64,000 bases of DNA, taken from assembly GCA_018334015.1 (NCBI GenBank), contig JAGXTI010000024.1:1-64000 (forward strand). The letters are read 5' to 3'. Shown piece after piece: positions 41,626-50,925 of this stretch. Numbering within the stretch: the first letter of the stretch is position 1; each line of letters opens with the position of its first letter. Origin of the DNA: Silanimonas sp. Lineage in GTDB: Bacteria > Pseudomonadota > Gammaproteobacteria > Xanthomonadales > Xanthomonadaceae. A program made the translations under genes and the position numbers. A model generated the notes under the pieces. That model was not told where the DNA came from, searched no databases, and saw only the letters and a list, made by a program, of their open reading frames with translations.

Positions 41626-43145
41626 TCCAGCACCACCGGAAGGCCGAGGCTTTTGGCGATGCGGCCCTTCCACTCCGCGGGGCCCGTGCTGTGCACTGAC
41701 TCACCGCGCGAATCCACGGCGACGGTCACCGGCATGTCCTTGACCTCGAACTCGTAGATCGCTTCCATGCCGAGGTCAGCGAAGCCCACCACCCTGGCCG
41801 CCTTGATCGCCTTCGAGACGAGGTAGGCCGCGCCGCCCACCGCCATCAGGTAGGCGCTCTGGTGACGCTTGATGGCCTCGATGGCGACCGGGCCGCGCTC
41901 GGCCTTGCCGACCATGCCGAACAGCCCCGTCGCCTCGAGCACCTGGCCCGTGAACTTGTCCATGCGGGTGGCGGTGGTCGGGCCGGCGGGGCCCACGACT
42001 TCGTCGCGCACCGGATCGACCGGGCCGACGTAGTAGATGAACTTGCCACACAAATCGACCGGCAGCGGCTCGCCACGGTTCAACATCTCGACCATGCGCT
42101 TGTGCGCGGCGTCGCGGCCGGTCAGCAGTTTGCCGTTGAGCAGCAGCACCTCGCCGGGCTGCCAGCTCGCGATCTCGGCCTTGGTGATGGCATCGAGGTT
42201 GACGCGCTTACCTTTCGAGGCGTCGTAGGTCAGCTCCGGCCAGTCCTCGAGCGAGGGCGGTTCGAGCATCACCGGGCCGCTGCCGTCGAGCGTGAAGTGC
42301 GCGTGCCGCGTGGCCGCGCAGTTCGGGATCATCGCCACCGGCAGGTTGGCGGCGTGGGTCGGGTAGTCCTTGATCTTGACGTCGAGCACGGTGGTCAGGC
42401 CGCCCAAGCCCTGCGCGCCGATGCCGAGCTGGTTGACCTTCTCGTAGAGCTCGATGCGCAGTTCCTCGGCGCGATTGCTCGGGCCACGCGCCTTCAGATC
42501 GACGATGTCGATTTCCTCCATCAAGGATTCTTTCGCCAGCAGCATGGCCTTCTCGGCGGTGCCGCCAATGCCGATGCCCAGCATGCCCGGCGGGCACCAG
42601 CCGGCACCCATGGTCGGCACGGTCTTTAGCACCCAGTCGACGATCGAATCCGATGGATTGAGCATGGCGAACTTGGCCTTCGCCTCCGAGCCGCCGCCCT
42701 TGGCCGCGACGATCACGTCGAGCTTGTTGCCGGGCACGACTTTCATGTTCACCACACCGGGCGTGTTGTCCTTCGTGTTGATGCGCTTGCCGGCCGGGTC
42801 GGCGAGCACGCTGGCGCGCAGCTTGTTGTCCGGGTGCTGGTAGGCGCGGCGCACGCCCTCGTGGCACATGTCCTCGACACTCATCGTGGCGTCCCAGCGC
42901 ACGTCCATGCCGATCTCGAGGAAGACCGTGACGATGCCGGTGTCCTGGCAGATCGGGCGGTGGCCTTCGGCGCACAGCCGCGAGTTGATGAGGATCTGCG
43001 CCATCGCGTCCTTGGCCGCGGGGCTTTCCTCTTTCTCGTAGGCCTTGGTGAGCGCCTTGATGTAGTCGACCGGGTGGTAGTAGCTGATGTATTGCAGCGC
43101 GTCGGCGATCGACTGGACGAAATCGTCCTGCTTGATGACGGTCAT
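41622..43145 (-). CDS. fumA: Fumarate hydratase, class I (iron-sulfur)
   Basis: The 507-residue enzyme interconverts fumarate and malate using an oxygen-sensitive [4Fe-4S] cluster. Likely cluster cysteines are in PICQDTGIVT, PNCAATRHAHF and VDLCGKFIYY. Alpha part (about 1-300) and beta part (about 330-507; KGKRVNLDAITKAEI, GPTTATRMDKF) are fused, as in FumA/FumB. ATG 43145 matches the family start. The next gene overlaps its end. Confidence 0.95.
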   Translation of the reverse strand: MTVIKQDDFVQSIADALQYISYYHPVDYIKALTKAYEKEESPAAKDAMAQILINSRLCAEGHRPICQDTGIVTVFLEIGMDVRWDATMSVEDMCHEGVRRAYQHPDNKLRASVLADPAGKRINTKDNTPGVVNMKVVPGNKLDVIVAAKGGGSEAKAKFAMLNPSDSIVDWVLKTVPTMGAGWCPPGMLGIGIGGTAEKAMLLAKESLMEEIDIVDLKARGPSNRAEELRIELYEKVNQLGIGAQGLGGLTTVLDVKIKDYPTHAANLPVAMIPNCAATRHAHFTLDGSGPVMLEPPSLEDWPELTYDASKGKRVNLDAITKAEIASWQPGEVLLLNGKLLTGRDAAHKRMVEMLNRGEPLPVDLCGKFIYYVGPVDPVRDEVVGPAGPTTATRMDKFTGQVLEATGLFGMVGKAERGPVAIEAIKRHQSAYLMAVGGAAYLVSKAIKAARVVGFADLGMEAIYEFEVKDMPVTVAVDSRGESVHSTGPAEWKGRIAKSLGLPVVLE

Positions 43146-43272
43146 GGCGGGGCGGCGGCGGGCCGCGGGGCTGGGGAGAACCCGGATTGTAGCCTCGCGC
43201 CTGCACCCTGCCGGCCACCCCGGGCCCCGGGGCACGCCCGGGACCCGGGTGGCGGCGAAGCCGCCCCGGTGC

Positions 43273-43482
43273 TCAGCCCGCCTGGACTTCGTCGGCCTGC
43301 AGGCCTTTCTGGCCCTGCACCACCTTGAAGCTCACACGCTGGCCCTCCTTGAGGGTCTTGAACCCGGTGCCGACGATGGACCGGAAATGCACGAACAGGT
43401 CCTGCCCGTTCTCCGGCGTGATGAACCCAAACCCCTTGGCATCGTTGAACCACTTCACGGTGCCGAACTGACGATCCGACAT
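43273..43482 (-). CDS. Cold shock protein, CspA family
   Basis: The 69-residue single OB-fold protein carries the RNA-binding motifs RNP1 (KGFGFI) and RNP2 (LFVHF). It acts as an RNA chaperone and antiterminator in the cytoplasm. It differs from E. coli CspA in several loops ([14 protein letters not shown], as in many proteobacterial paralogues). The 217-nt divergent gap to fpr holds its leader. A GC-rich imperfect hairpin (about 43211-43250) lies after its stop, without a T-run. Confidence 0.93.
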   Translation of the reverse strand: MSDRQFGTVKWFNDAKGFGFITPENGQDLFVHFRSIVGTGFKTLKEGQRVSFKVVQGQKGLQADEVQAG

Positions 43483-43698
43483 TGCTTTGCATCCTCACTT
43501 GGGTGATCGGGGGCGGCACCCCTTGCGCCGCTCCCGCGTCTACAGTAACTCGATCCTGAACACCATGTCAGCCGTCGCAAAATCCACGATGCGTTTCCCG
43601 GCAGCAGGCGGGATCCCCGGGTCAGCGTTTCACACCGATCAAAGCCGCAGCGGTGGCGGATGCCACAATGTGGGGGTCATCAGCCATCGACCATCGGC

Positions 43699-44484
43699 AT
43701 GTCCCAGCCCTCGCCCTTCATCGCCGAGACCATCCTCTCCGTCCGCCACTGGACCGACAGCTATTTCAGCTTCACCTGCAGCCGCGACGACGGCTTCCGC
43801 TTCGAGAACGGGCAGTTCGTGATGATCGGCCTCGAGGTCGAAGGCAGGCCGCTGATGCGGGCCTATTCGATCGCCAGTCCGAACTGGGACGAGCAGCTCG
43901 AATTCTTCTCGATCAAGGTGCAAAACGGCCCGCTCACTTCGCGGTTGCAGCACATCCAGCCGGGCGACCGCCTGCTGCTCTCGCGCAAGCCGACCGGCAC
44001 CTTGCTGATCAGCGACCTGCATCCCGGCGGCAACCTCTACCTGTTGGCGACTGGCACGGGCCTGGCCCCCTTCCTCTCGGTGATCCGCGACCCGGCCACC
44101 TTCGAGCGTTTCGACAAGGTGATCCTCACCCACGGCGTGCGCGAGGAGGCCGACCTCGCCTACCGCGACTACATCGAGCGCGAGCTGCCGAGGCACGAGT
44201 ACTTGGCCGATGTCATCCGCGAGAAGCTGCTTTACTACCCGGCGGTCAGTCGCCAGAGCTTCCGTCACCATGGCCGGATCACCGACTTGATGGACAGCGG
44301 CCGCATGCAGCGCGATCTCGGCCTGCCCGACCTCGACCCGCAGACCGACCGTGCGATGATCTGCGGCAGCCCGCAGATGCTGGCGGATTTCCGCCGGCTG
44401 CTCGATGCCCGTGGCCTCGTCGCCTCAGCGAAGATCGGGCAAGTCGGCCATTACGTGTTCGAACGCGCCTTCGTCGAGAAATGA
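43699..44484 (+). CDS. fpr: Ferredoxin--NADP reductase
   Basis: The 261-residue FAD enzyme moves electrons between NADPH and ferredoxin or flavodoxin. FAD-binding RAYSIASPNWDEQLEFFSIKV and PGDRLLLSRKPTGTL, and NADP-binding LLATGTGLAPFLSVI, GVRE and MICGSPQMLADFR are visible; the C-terminus GHYVFERAFVEK is the usual bacterial subclass I ending. ATG 43699 was chosen over a GTG-type extension. It overlaps the next gene by four bases. Confidence 0.94.
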   Translation: MSQPSPFIAETILSVRHWTDSYFSFTCSRDDGFRFENGQFVMIGLEVEGRPLMRAYSIASPNWDEQLEFFSIKVQNGPLTSRLQHIQPGDRLLLSRKPTGTLLISDLHPGGNLYLLATGTGLAPFLSVIRDPATFERFDKVILTHGVREEADLAYRDYIERELPRHEYLADVIREKLLYYPAVSRQSFRHHGRITDLMDSGRMQRDLGLPDLDPQTDRAMICGSPQMLADFRRLLDARGLVASAKIGQVGHYVFERAFVEK

Positions 44485-45014
44485 TCCGATTCCTGCCGCT
44501 CGCCGCCCTGCTGGTCGCGCTGCTGCCCGCCCTGGCCATGGCGGTGGACTGCCGCCGCCTGCGCGAGGTCTCCCCCGACACCGAACTCCGCACCTGCCCG
44601 GCCAAGAAGGTGCTCGAGCTGGCCCTGCGCGGCAGCGATCCGGGCGTGGTGCTGGTCGAGGGTCGCAAACGCCTGGACGCGGCACTGGGTGGCGATCTGG
44701 GCCAGCGTCCCTTGCGACTCACCGGCATCGCGCCGGACTGGCGGGTCGGTGTGCTGCTGGCCGAGGAAGCCATCCCGCCGGCCCTGCCGGCCGGTGTCGA
44801 GGTCCGCGCGGTGCCGGCCCGCACGGTGGCGGCGCTGGGTTTCCGTGGTCGCTGGAGCACGGTGCGCTACGCCGAACGCCATCAGGCCCTGCGCCGCGAC
44901 CTGCAAAAGGCCGGCATCGGCGCCATCGGCTCGCCTTGGCTCGTGCGTTACCCGCGATTTCTGCTGCCGGAGGTGCTGCAGCGCAGCGAGGTCATGGTCG
45001 AAGTCCGCCCCTGA
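44481..45014 (+). CDS. Exported SOUL/heme-binding-like protein
   Basis: The 177-residue protein has a clear signal peptide (MIRFLPLAALLVALLPALAMA). The C-terminal half has the SOUL/GyrI-like pattern: AALGFRGRWSTVRYAERHQALRRDL, then a Gly-Ser-Pro and RYPRF segment, then RSEVMVEV, resembling heme-binding SOUL domains. A 'CRRLREVSPDTELRTC' pair of cysteines near the N-terminus could form a disulfide. Function is unknown. Its ATG overlaps the fpr stop, so it is coupled to a cytoplasmic reductase, which is unusual for an exported protein. Confidence 0.72.
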   Translation: MIRFLPLAALLVALLPALAMAVDCRRLREVSPDTELRTCPAKKVLELALRGSDPGVVLVEGRKRLDAALGGDLGQRPLRLTGIAPDWRVGVLLAEEAIPPALPAGVEVRAVPARTVAALGFRGRWSTVRYAERHQALRRDLQKAGIGAIGSPWLVRYPRFLLPEVLQRSEVMVEVRP

Positions 45015-45026
45015 GCCGGTGGCTGT

Positions 45027-45515
45027 TCAGCCCAGGGCTTTCTCGATGTCGGCACGCAGCGATTCGGGCTTGTCGGTCGGGGCGTAACGGGCCAGCACCC
45101 GGCCATCGCGACCGATCAGGAACTTGCTGAAGTTCCACTTGATCGCCGCGGTACCGAGGAAGCCGGCCTTCTCGCTCTTCAGCCACTGGTACAGCGGGTG
45201 GGCGTCGGCGCCGTTGACCGCGATCTTGTCGAACATCGGGAAGCTGACGCCGTAGTCCAGGGTGCAGAAACGCTTGATCTCGGCCGCGTCGCCCGGCTCC
45301 TGGTGACCGAACTGGTCGCAGGGAAAGCCGAGCACCACGAGGCCCTTGTCGGCGTAGTCCTTCCAGAGCTTTTCGAGGCCGGCGTACTGCGGGGTGAAAC
45401 CGCACTTGCTCGCGGTGTTGACCACGAGCATGGCCTTGCCCTTGAACTCGGCCAGCGAGCGCTCGCGGCCGTCGATGTCCTTGGCGCTGAAGTCGAAAGC
45501 GGTGGTCGTGGTCAT
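45027..45515 (-). CDS. Glutathione peroxidase (thioredoxin-fold, cysteine type)
   Basis: The 162-residue peroxidase reduces hydroperoxides with thioredoxin or glutathione. The peroxidatic Cys38 is in VNTASKCGFTPQY, replacing selenocysteine of the mammalian enzymes. GFPCDQFGHQEPG supplies the conserved Gln and a probable resolving Cys; IKWNFSKFLI supplies the conserved Trp and Asn. There is no signal peptide. It is divergent from a large TonB receptor and convergent with the SOUL-like gene. Confidence 0.93.
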   Translation of the reverse strand: MTTTTAFDFSAKDIDGRERSLAEFKGKAMLVVNTASKCGFTPQYAGLEKLWKDYADKGLVVLGFPCDQFGHQEPGDAAEIKRFCTLDYGVSFPMFDKIAVNGADAHPLYQWLKSEKAGFLGTAAIKWNFSKFLIGRDGRVLARYAPTDKPESLRADIEKALG

Positions 45516-45538
45516 TCGTCGAGCATGGCGCTGCACTT

Positions 45539-45566
45539 GTGAAAGAAGGATTCACCTTTCGTGAAT
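45539..45566. promoter_or_regulatory. Phased GTGAA/TTCAC half-sites between gpx and TonB receptor
   Basis: GTGAA (45539), TTCAC (45551) and GTGAA (45561) alternate at 10-12 nt steps, forming two overlapping dyads; the second is ATTCAC-5 nt-GTGAAT. Such spacing puts the half-sites on one face of the helix. The regulator is unknown. Confidence 0.45.
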
Positions 45567-45670
45567 AATCGGTTACGGTCAGCGCGATGCGTGGCGAGCG
45601 ATCGACCGAGCCACGCTGTTCTGCAGTGCAGCAGGCCCCCGACCCTATCCACCCTCAGGAGTTCAGCCCC

Positions 45671-48502
45671 ATGCCTCACCGCCACAGCCTGGCACGAGCG
45701 ATCCGCTCGGCCCTGATCCTCGGTACCGTCCTCGGTGCCGCCCCCTTGCTGGCGCAGAATCCCGCGCCGGCCGCGCAGAGCGCGCAGCCGGCCGTCCTCG
45801 ACGCCATCCAGGTCACCGGCACCCGCATCGTCGCCCCCGGCATCGTCGCCAGCAGCCCGGTCACCGAAGTCACCGCGGAAGACCTCGAAATCCGCCAGGT
45901 CGTCGCCATCGAGGACTTCCTGCGTGAGCTGCCGGCCCTGGTGCCGGCCATCGGCCCCGGCACCAACAACGGCAGCGGTGGCGGTGCCACCATCGACCTG
46001 CGCGGCCTCGGCTCCAACCGCACCCTCGTGCTGGTCAACGGCCGCCGCCTGACGCCCTTCGATCTCGCTGGCGTGGTCGACACCAATGCCATCCCGGTGG
46101 CCCTGATCGACCGCGTCGAGATCATCACCGGCGGTGCTTCGGCCGTGTACGGTGCCGACGCCGTGGCCGGTGTCGTCAACTTCATCCTCAAGCGCGACTT
46201 CGAAGGCGCCGAGATCGCGGCCCAGTGGGGCCAGTCGCAGGAAGGCGACGGCGACCGCCAGCGCATCGATGTCACCCTGGGCGGCAATTTCGCCGAGGGT
46301 CGCGGCAATGCCGTGCTCAGCGTCGGCCACACCCGCACCCAGGAAGTGCTGCAGGGCAACCGCACGATCGGCCTGTCCGCCTTGTCCTCGGTCACCGGCC
46401 TGCCGCAGGGTTCCGGCACCGGCGTGCCGGTCACCGTCCTCGCGCCGCCGGCCATCCCCGGCCGCGCCATCTGCCCGGACGGCAGCATCGCCTGCTCGGC
46501 GCCCTTCAACTTCAATCCGCTCAACCTGTTCCAGACGCCACTCGACCGCCTTCAGGCCAATGCACTGGCCACCTTCGTCGTCAACGACGAGCACGAGATC
46601 TACGCCGAGCTGATGTACAACCGCTCGGAAGTAACGCAGCAGCTCGCCCCCTCGGGAAGTTTCTTCAACAACTATGCGTTGCCGATCGGTAACCCCTTCC
46701 TGCCGACCGCCGCCCGCAACCAGCTCTGCGCTGCGTTCGGCATCGCAGCGGCCAGCTGCGTGGCCGGCAATCCAACTGAGATCAACCTCGCCCTCGGCCG
46801 CCGCTTCACCGAGCTCGGCCCGCGCCTGGGGGGTTTCGACACCACCATGATGCAGGGCACGGTGGGTGCCCGCGGTGCACTCGTGGGCACCTGGCGCTAC
46901 GATGTGTCCTACACTTTTGGCGAATCCGACCAGACTTGGGCGCGACTGAACTGGGGCTCCAATTCGCGCGTGCAGCAGGCCCTGCGGGCGCTCACACCGA
47001 CGGCCTGCATCAACCCGGCCAACGGCTGTGTGCCGCTCAACCTGTTCGGCCCCGAGGGTTCGATCACCCCGGCCATGCTGAACTTCATCAACCTCGACAC
47101 CTTCCGCCAGCAGACCGTCACCCAGGACGTGCTGGCCGGTGCACTGACCGGCGATCTGGGCGAGGGCTTCGTCAGCCCTTGGGCCGATATGCCGATCAGC
47201 GTCGCCATTGGTGCCGAACAACGCAGCCTGGATGCAGCCAACGTCGCCGACGTCGCCGGCCGGACGCCGGGCGAACTGCTGGGCGCCACCGAGCCCACCA
47301 TCAACCGGGGCGGCGGCTTCAAGCTGACCGAGGCTTACTTCGAGTTCATCGCACCGCTGGTGCGTGACGCCGCCTGGGCGGAGTCGGTCTCGTTCGAGGG
47401 CGGTTTCCGGCGCAGCACCTTCGAGTCCGGCGGCCGTTCCGAGAGCTACAACAGCTTCAAGTTCGGCGGCGAATGGACGCCGATCGAGGACTTGCGTTTC
47501 CGCGCCCTGCAGCAGCGCGCCACCCGCGCCCCCAACGTGGCCGAGCTGTTCTCGCCGCAGACCACTGCACTGAGCAATCTCGCGGTCGATCCCTGCGCCG
47601 GCCCGACGCCGACCGCGCCGCGCGACCTCTGCCTTGCCACCGGCGTCCCGGCGGCGGTGTTCGGTTTCCTGCCGCAGCCCTCGGCCGGCCAGGTGAACAT
47701 CCTGCAGGGCGGCAACCCGGAACTGGTCCCCGAGGAAGCCGACACCCGCACCGTGGGCTTCGTGTGGACGCCGGCGGCGATCGAGAACCTCGCCATCACG
47801 CTGGACCACTACCGCATCGAGATCACCGGCGCCATTTCCAGCCCCAGCGTCAACGACATCCTCAACGGCTGCTACGTCAACCGCAACGCCGCGGACTGCG
47901 CCCTGATCGGCCGCAACCCGCTCAACGGCACCTTCTCGGGCGTCGAATCGCGTGGCATCGCGCTGCTGTCCTCCAACCTCGGCACCATCGAGACCAGCGG
48001 CCTCGACCTCGGCGTGCAGTACCTGTGGGACCTCGGCGACTGGGGGCGCCTCGACTTCGCGCTCAATGCCAACCGGGTCAATACCTGGCGCATCCAGGCC
48101 ACGCCGGTCTCGATCGACCGCGACTGCAACGGCTTCTACAGTGTGGCCTGTGATGTGCGGCACGACTTCAAGTCCAGCTTGCGCACCACCTGGGTCTACC
48201 AGGACTTCTCGCTCAGCCTGAACTGGCGGCACCTGGGCGGCATCGAGGAAGAACCCATCGACGACCGTTTCCTGCCGGCGTTCTCCAACATCGGTGCCTA
48301 CAACTACTTCGACCTCGGTGCCTCCTGGGCCTTCAACGACAACCTGCGCCTCAACCTCACCGTGGCCAACCTCACCGACCGCGAACCGCCCAATGTGGGC
48401 AACACCATCGCCGGCACCGGCACCAACAGCGGCAACACCTTCCCGCAGTTCTACGACACCATCGGGCGTTTCTACACGCTGGGGGCGACCCTGCGCTTCT
48501 GA
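45671..48502 (+). CDS. TonB-dependent receptor, large (943 aa)
   Basis: The outer-membrane receptor starts with a signal peptide ending near LLAQ (about 30). A TonB-box-like DAIQVTGTRI follows, then the plug (about 60-190; IEDFLRELPALVPAIG, IDLRGLGSNRTLVLVNGRRL, IITGGASAVYGADAVAGVVNFIL) and a beta barrel ending TLGATLRF with terminal Phe. The plug matches the large receptors common in Lysobacterales and Sphingomonadales that take up oligosaccharides, peptides or other polymers. No substrate genes adjoin. A strong hairpin follows the stop. Confidence 0.92.
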   Translation: MPHRHSLARAIRSALILGTVLGAAPLLAQNPAPAAQSAQPAVLDAIQVTGTRIVAPGIVASSPVTEVTAEDLEIRQVVAIEDFLRELPALVPAIGPGTNNGSGGGATIDLRGLGSNRTLVLVNGRRLTPFDLAGVVDTNAIPVALIDRVEIITGGASAVYGADAVAGVVNFILKRDFEGAEIAAQWGQSQEGDGDRQRIDVTLGGNFAEGRGNAVLSVGHTRTQEVLQGNRTIGLSALSSVTGLPQGSGTGVPVTVLAPPAIPGRAICPDGSIACSAPFNFNPLNLFQTPLDRLQANALATFVVNDEHEIYAELMYNRSEVTQQLAPSGSFFNNYALPIGNPFLPTAARNQLCAAFGIAAASCVAGNPTEINLALGRRFTELGPRLGGFDTTMMQGTVGARGALVGTWRYDVSYTFGESDQTWARLNWGSNSRVQQALRALTPTACINPANGCVPLNLFGPEGSITPAMLNFINLDTFRQQTVTQDVLAGALTGDLGEGFVSPWADMPISVAIGAEQRSLDAANVADVAGRTPGELLGATEPTINRGGGFKLTEAYFEFIAPLVRDAAWAESVSFEGGFRRSTFESGGRSESYNSFKFGGEWTPIEDLRFRALQQRATRAPNVAELFSPQTTALSNLAVDPCAGPTPTAPRDLCLATGVPAAVFGFLPQPSAGQVNILQGGNPELVPEEADTRTVGFVWTPAAIENLAITLDHYRIEITGAISSPSVNDILNGCYVNRNAADCALIGRNPLNGTFSGVESRGIALLSSNLGTIETSGLDLGVQYLWDLGDWGRLDFALNANRVNTWRIQATPVSIDRDCNGFYSVACDVRHDFKSSLRTTWVYQDFSLSLNWRHLGGIEEEPIDDRFLPAFSNIGAYNYFDLGASWAFNDNLRLNLTVANLTDREPPNVGNTIAGTGTNSGNTFPQFYDTIGRFYTLGATLRF

Positions 48503-48512
48503 GTCGGCCATG

Positions 48513-48556
48513 GCTTGAAAGAAGAAAGGCGGCCTCGGCCGCCTTTCTTTCTTTGC
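48513..48556. terminator. Bidirectional terminator between convergent TonB receptor genes
   Basis: GAAAGGCGGCC (48524-48534) pairs with GGCCGCCTTTC (48537-48547). A-rich sequence lies before and T-rich after, so it can end transcripts from both sides. Confidence 0.85.
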
Positions 48557-48569
48557 GCAAGCGTGATGC

Positions 48570-50876
48570 TCAGAACACGGCTTTGAACTCCACACCCCAG
48601 GTGCGCGGCTCGTTGATGAAGCCGGTGCGGTTGTTGAAATCGATGCCGCCGACCGCCTCGATCTCGTTCAAGATGTTGCGACCGAAGGCAGCCACCTCGT
48701 AACGGCCGAGGCCCCAGGCGTAGCCGACACGCAGGCCACCGACCAGCAAGGGCGCGCCGCGGAACACGTCCGATTCGTAGAGGAAGAAGTTGACCTCGCT
48801 GCGGTAGGCCCAGTCGGTGTAGAGGTACAACTCGGCATCGCCCGCCAGCGGAATGCTGTAGCGGGCGGTGAGGTTGGTGGTCCACTCCGGGGCCTGCGGC
48901 AGCGGGTTGCCGTCGATCAGGGCCAGCGTCCGGCCGTCGCGGACGAAGGTCGGGTCGCTCACCCGGCAGGCGATGGCATTGAAGCAAGTCGACACCGCCA
49001 GGCTCGCATCGTCGATCTCGGTGCGGTTCCAGCCGGTGCCGAAGGTGACCAGCAGCGTGTCGCTGAGCAGGGCCTCCAGGTCCAGCTCGAAGCCGTGGCC
49101 GTGGCTCTGCGCGGCATTGAGCAGGCTGTTGAAGTTGCTGGTGCCGCCGACGGCAGTGAGCTGCTGGTCGTCGATGGTGTAGCGGAACACCGAGGCATTG
49201 ACGCGTGCGCGGTTGTCGAACAGTTCGACCTTCATGCCGGCTTCCCAGGACAGCACCGTCTCCGGGCGCGCCACGGTGACCAGCTGGTTGGCCGGCAGGG
49301 CGGCGTTGGCGAAGGTCAGCCGGCCCTGGATCGCCGGGGCACGGAAGCCACGGGCAACACGGCCGTAGAGGTTGACGTCCTCGGCCACGCTCCAGGTGGC
49401 GGCAAGGTCCCAGCTCCACTCCTGGGCCTGCGGATTGACCCGGATCGGGGCGATCGGCGGCGCGCTGAAGGGGCCGATGAGGCGCTGGCCGACGAAGGTC
49501 TTCTCGTCGTCGGTGTAGCGCAGGCCGGCACGCAGCACCAGATCGTCGGCGGCCTGCCAGTCGATTGAACCGAACACCGCCCAGGCCGTGTTGTCCTGGC
49601 GCTGGGTGGCGAAACCGTTGACCGTGCCGCCGGCGGCGGTGTCGTAGCTGAAGCTGTCAATTTCGACGCGGTCTTCGAACAGGTAGACGCCCAACTGCCA
49701 GTCGAGGCTGGCATCGCCGTTCGAAGCCAGACGCAGTTCCTGGGTGTACTGGGTGACCTCGGAGCCATCACCGGATTCCGAAGGGAAGCGGGCACCGTCC
49801 GGGAAGCTGCCGGGGTTGGTGCCGGGGAAGAAATCGAAGGTGTAGCGCGAGCCGCCGTCGATGTCGCCGCGCGAGAACAGGCTGGCCTGGTTCCAGCTGC
49901 TCACCGAGAACAGGGTGGCCGCACCCAGGTTCCAGCTCAGCCGCAGGTTGAGGCCGTCGTTGTCGAGGTCCTGCTGGTTGATCGCGTCGATCGACACCCG
50001 CGCCGGGTCGAAGCCGGGCACCAGCCGGCCATCAAGACCAAGGATGTTGGCACGGAACAGCCGGGCGGTACCCTCCAGCCGGCGCGACTGCAGGGCCAGC
50101 AGGGCCTCGAAATCCTCGCTGCCGCGCAGCAGCAGCTGGCCACGGAAGGCCATGTCCTCGTAGCCCTCCAGGGCCGTGTTGCGGCGGGCACCGGCGAAGG
50201 TGTTGTCGACCCAGTCGCCACGGCGCTGGTAGAGCAGCGAGGCGCGGCCGGCCAAGTTCTCGGTCAGGGCGCCGCCGATCGCCGCTTCGGCGTTCAGGGT
50301 CTCGAACTCGCCGTAGCTGATCCGGCCGTAGCCGGAGCGGGTGAAGTCAGGGCGGACCGAATCGAACGTGATCACGCCGGCCGGCGTGTTGCGGCCGAAC
50401 AGCGTGCCCTGCGGACCGCGCAGCACCTCGATGCCCTCCAGGTCGAACACCGGGAAGCCTTTGAGGGCGACGTTCTCCAACACGACGTCGTCGTAGACCA
50501 GCGACACCGGCTGCGAGGCGTTGAGGTCGAAATCGGTGTTGCCCAGACCGCGGATGTAGAAACGCGGGAAGGTGCGGCCGAACGAGGATTCGATGTTGAG
50601 GCTGGGCACGCGGGCGGCGAGGAAGCGGATGTCCTCGCCACCCGAACGCGCCACATCGAGGCGTTCGCCGTCGATGGCGCTGACCGCGATCGGCACTTGC
50701 CGCGCGTCCTCGGCACGCCGGGTGGCGGTCACGGTGATCGCGTCGAGGGTGGCGGCATCACTGCCCTCGCGGGCGGCAGCAGGGGTGGCCGGGTTCTGGG
50801 CGAGGGCCAGGGCGGGCAGACCGAGACCGATGGCCAAGGCGAGGGCGTGGCGGTTCAGGGTGGCAGGCGAACGCAT
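48570..50876 (-). CDS. TonB-dependent receptor (768 aa)
   Basis: The product has a signal peptide (LALAIGLGLPALALAQ), a TonB box-like DAITVTATRR and a plug (about 45-165; FLAARVPSLNIESSFGRTFPRFYIRGLG, VLRGPQGTLFGRNTPAGVI) with the GTLFGRNT loop common in receptors of sphingomonads and Lysobacterales. The barrel ends GVEFKAVF. The substrate is unknown. The ATG at 50876 gives a good signal peptide; the longer frame upstream overlaps the transferase gene. Confidence 0.92.
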   Translation of the reverse strand: MRSPATLNRHALALAIGLGLPALALAQNPATPAAAREGSDAATLDAITVTATRRAEDARQVPIAVSAIDGERLDVARSGGEDIRFLAARVPSLNIESSFGRTFPRFYIRGLGNTDFDLNASQPVSLVYDDVVLENVALKGFPVFDLEGIEVLRGPQGTLFGRNTPAGVITFDSVRPDFTRSGYGRISYGEFETLNAEAAIGGALTENLAGRASLLYQRRGDWVDNTFAGARRNTALEGYEDMAFRGQLLLRGSEDFEALLALQSRRLEGTARLFRANILGLDGRLVPGFDPARVSIDAINQQDLDNDGLNLRLSWNLGAATLFSVSSWNQASLFSRGDIDGGSRYTFDFFPGTNPGSFPDGARFPSESGDGSEVTQYTQELRLASNGDASLDWQLGVYLFEDRVEIDSFSYDTAAGGTVNGFATQRQDNTAWAVFGSIDWQAADDLVLRAGLRYTDDEKTFVGQRLIGPFSAPPIAPIRVNPQAQEWSWDLAATWSVAEDVNLYGRVARGFRAPAIQGRLTFANAALPANQLVTVARPETVLSWEAGMKVELFDNRARVNASVFRYTIDDQQLTAVGGTSNFNSLLNAAQSHGHGFELDLEALLSDTLLVTFGTGWNRTEIDDASLAVSTCFNAIACRVSDPTFVRDGRTLALIDGNPLPQAPEWTTNLTARYSIPLAGDAELYLYTDWAYRSEVNFFLYESDVFRGAPLLVGGLRVGYAWGLGRYEVAAFGRNILNEIEAVGGIDFNNRTGFINEPRTWGVEFKAVF

Positions 50877-50925
50877 TCCGGTTCCTTCGGTGGCGGTGGG
50901 CGGCCTCGGAATGAGGAAGGAATTC

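Noticed and set aside
43211-43250. GC-rich palindrome after the cold shock gene as a terminator
   Set aside because: The stem is imperfect and no T-run follows on the minus strand, so it was noted only in the gene entry.
45512-48595. Minus-strand open frame of about 1030 codons opposite the large TonB receptor
   Set aside because: The plus strand encodes a complete receptor with signal peptide, plug and terminal Phe; the antisense product shows no domain.
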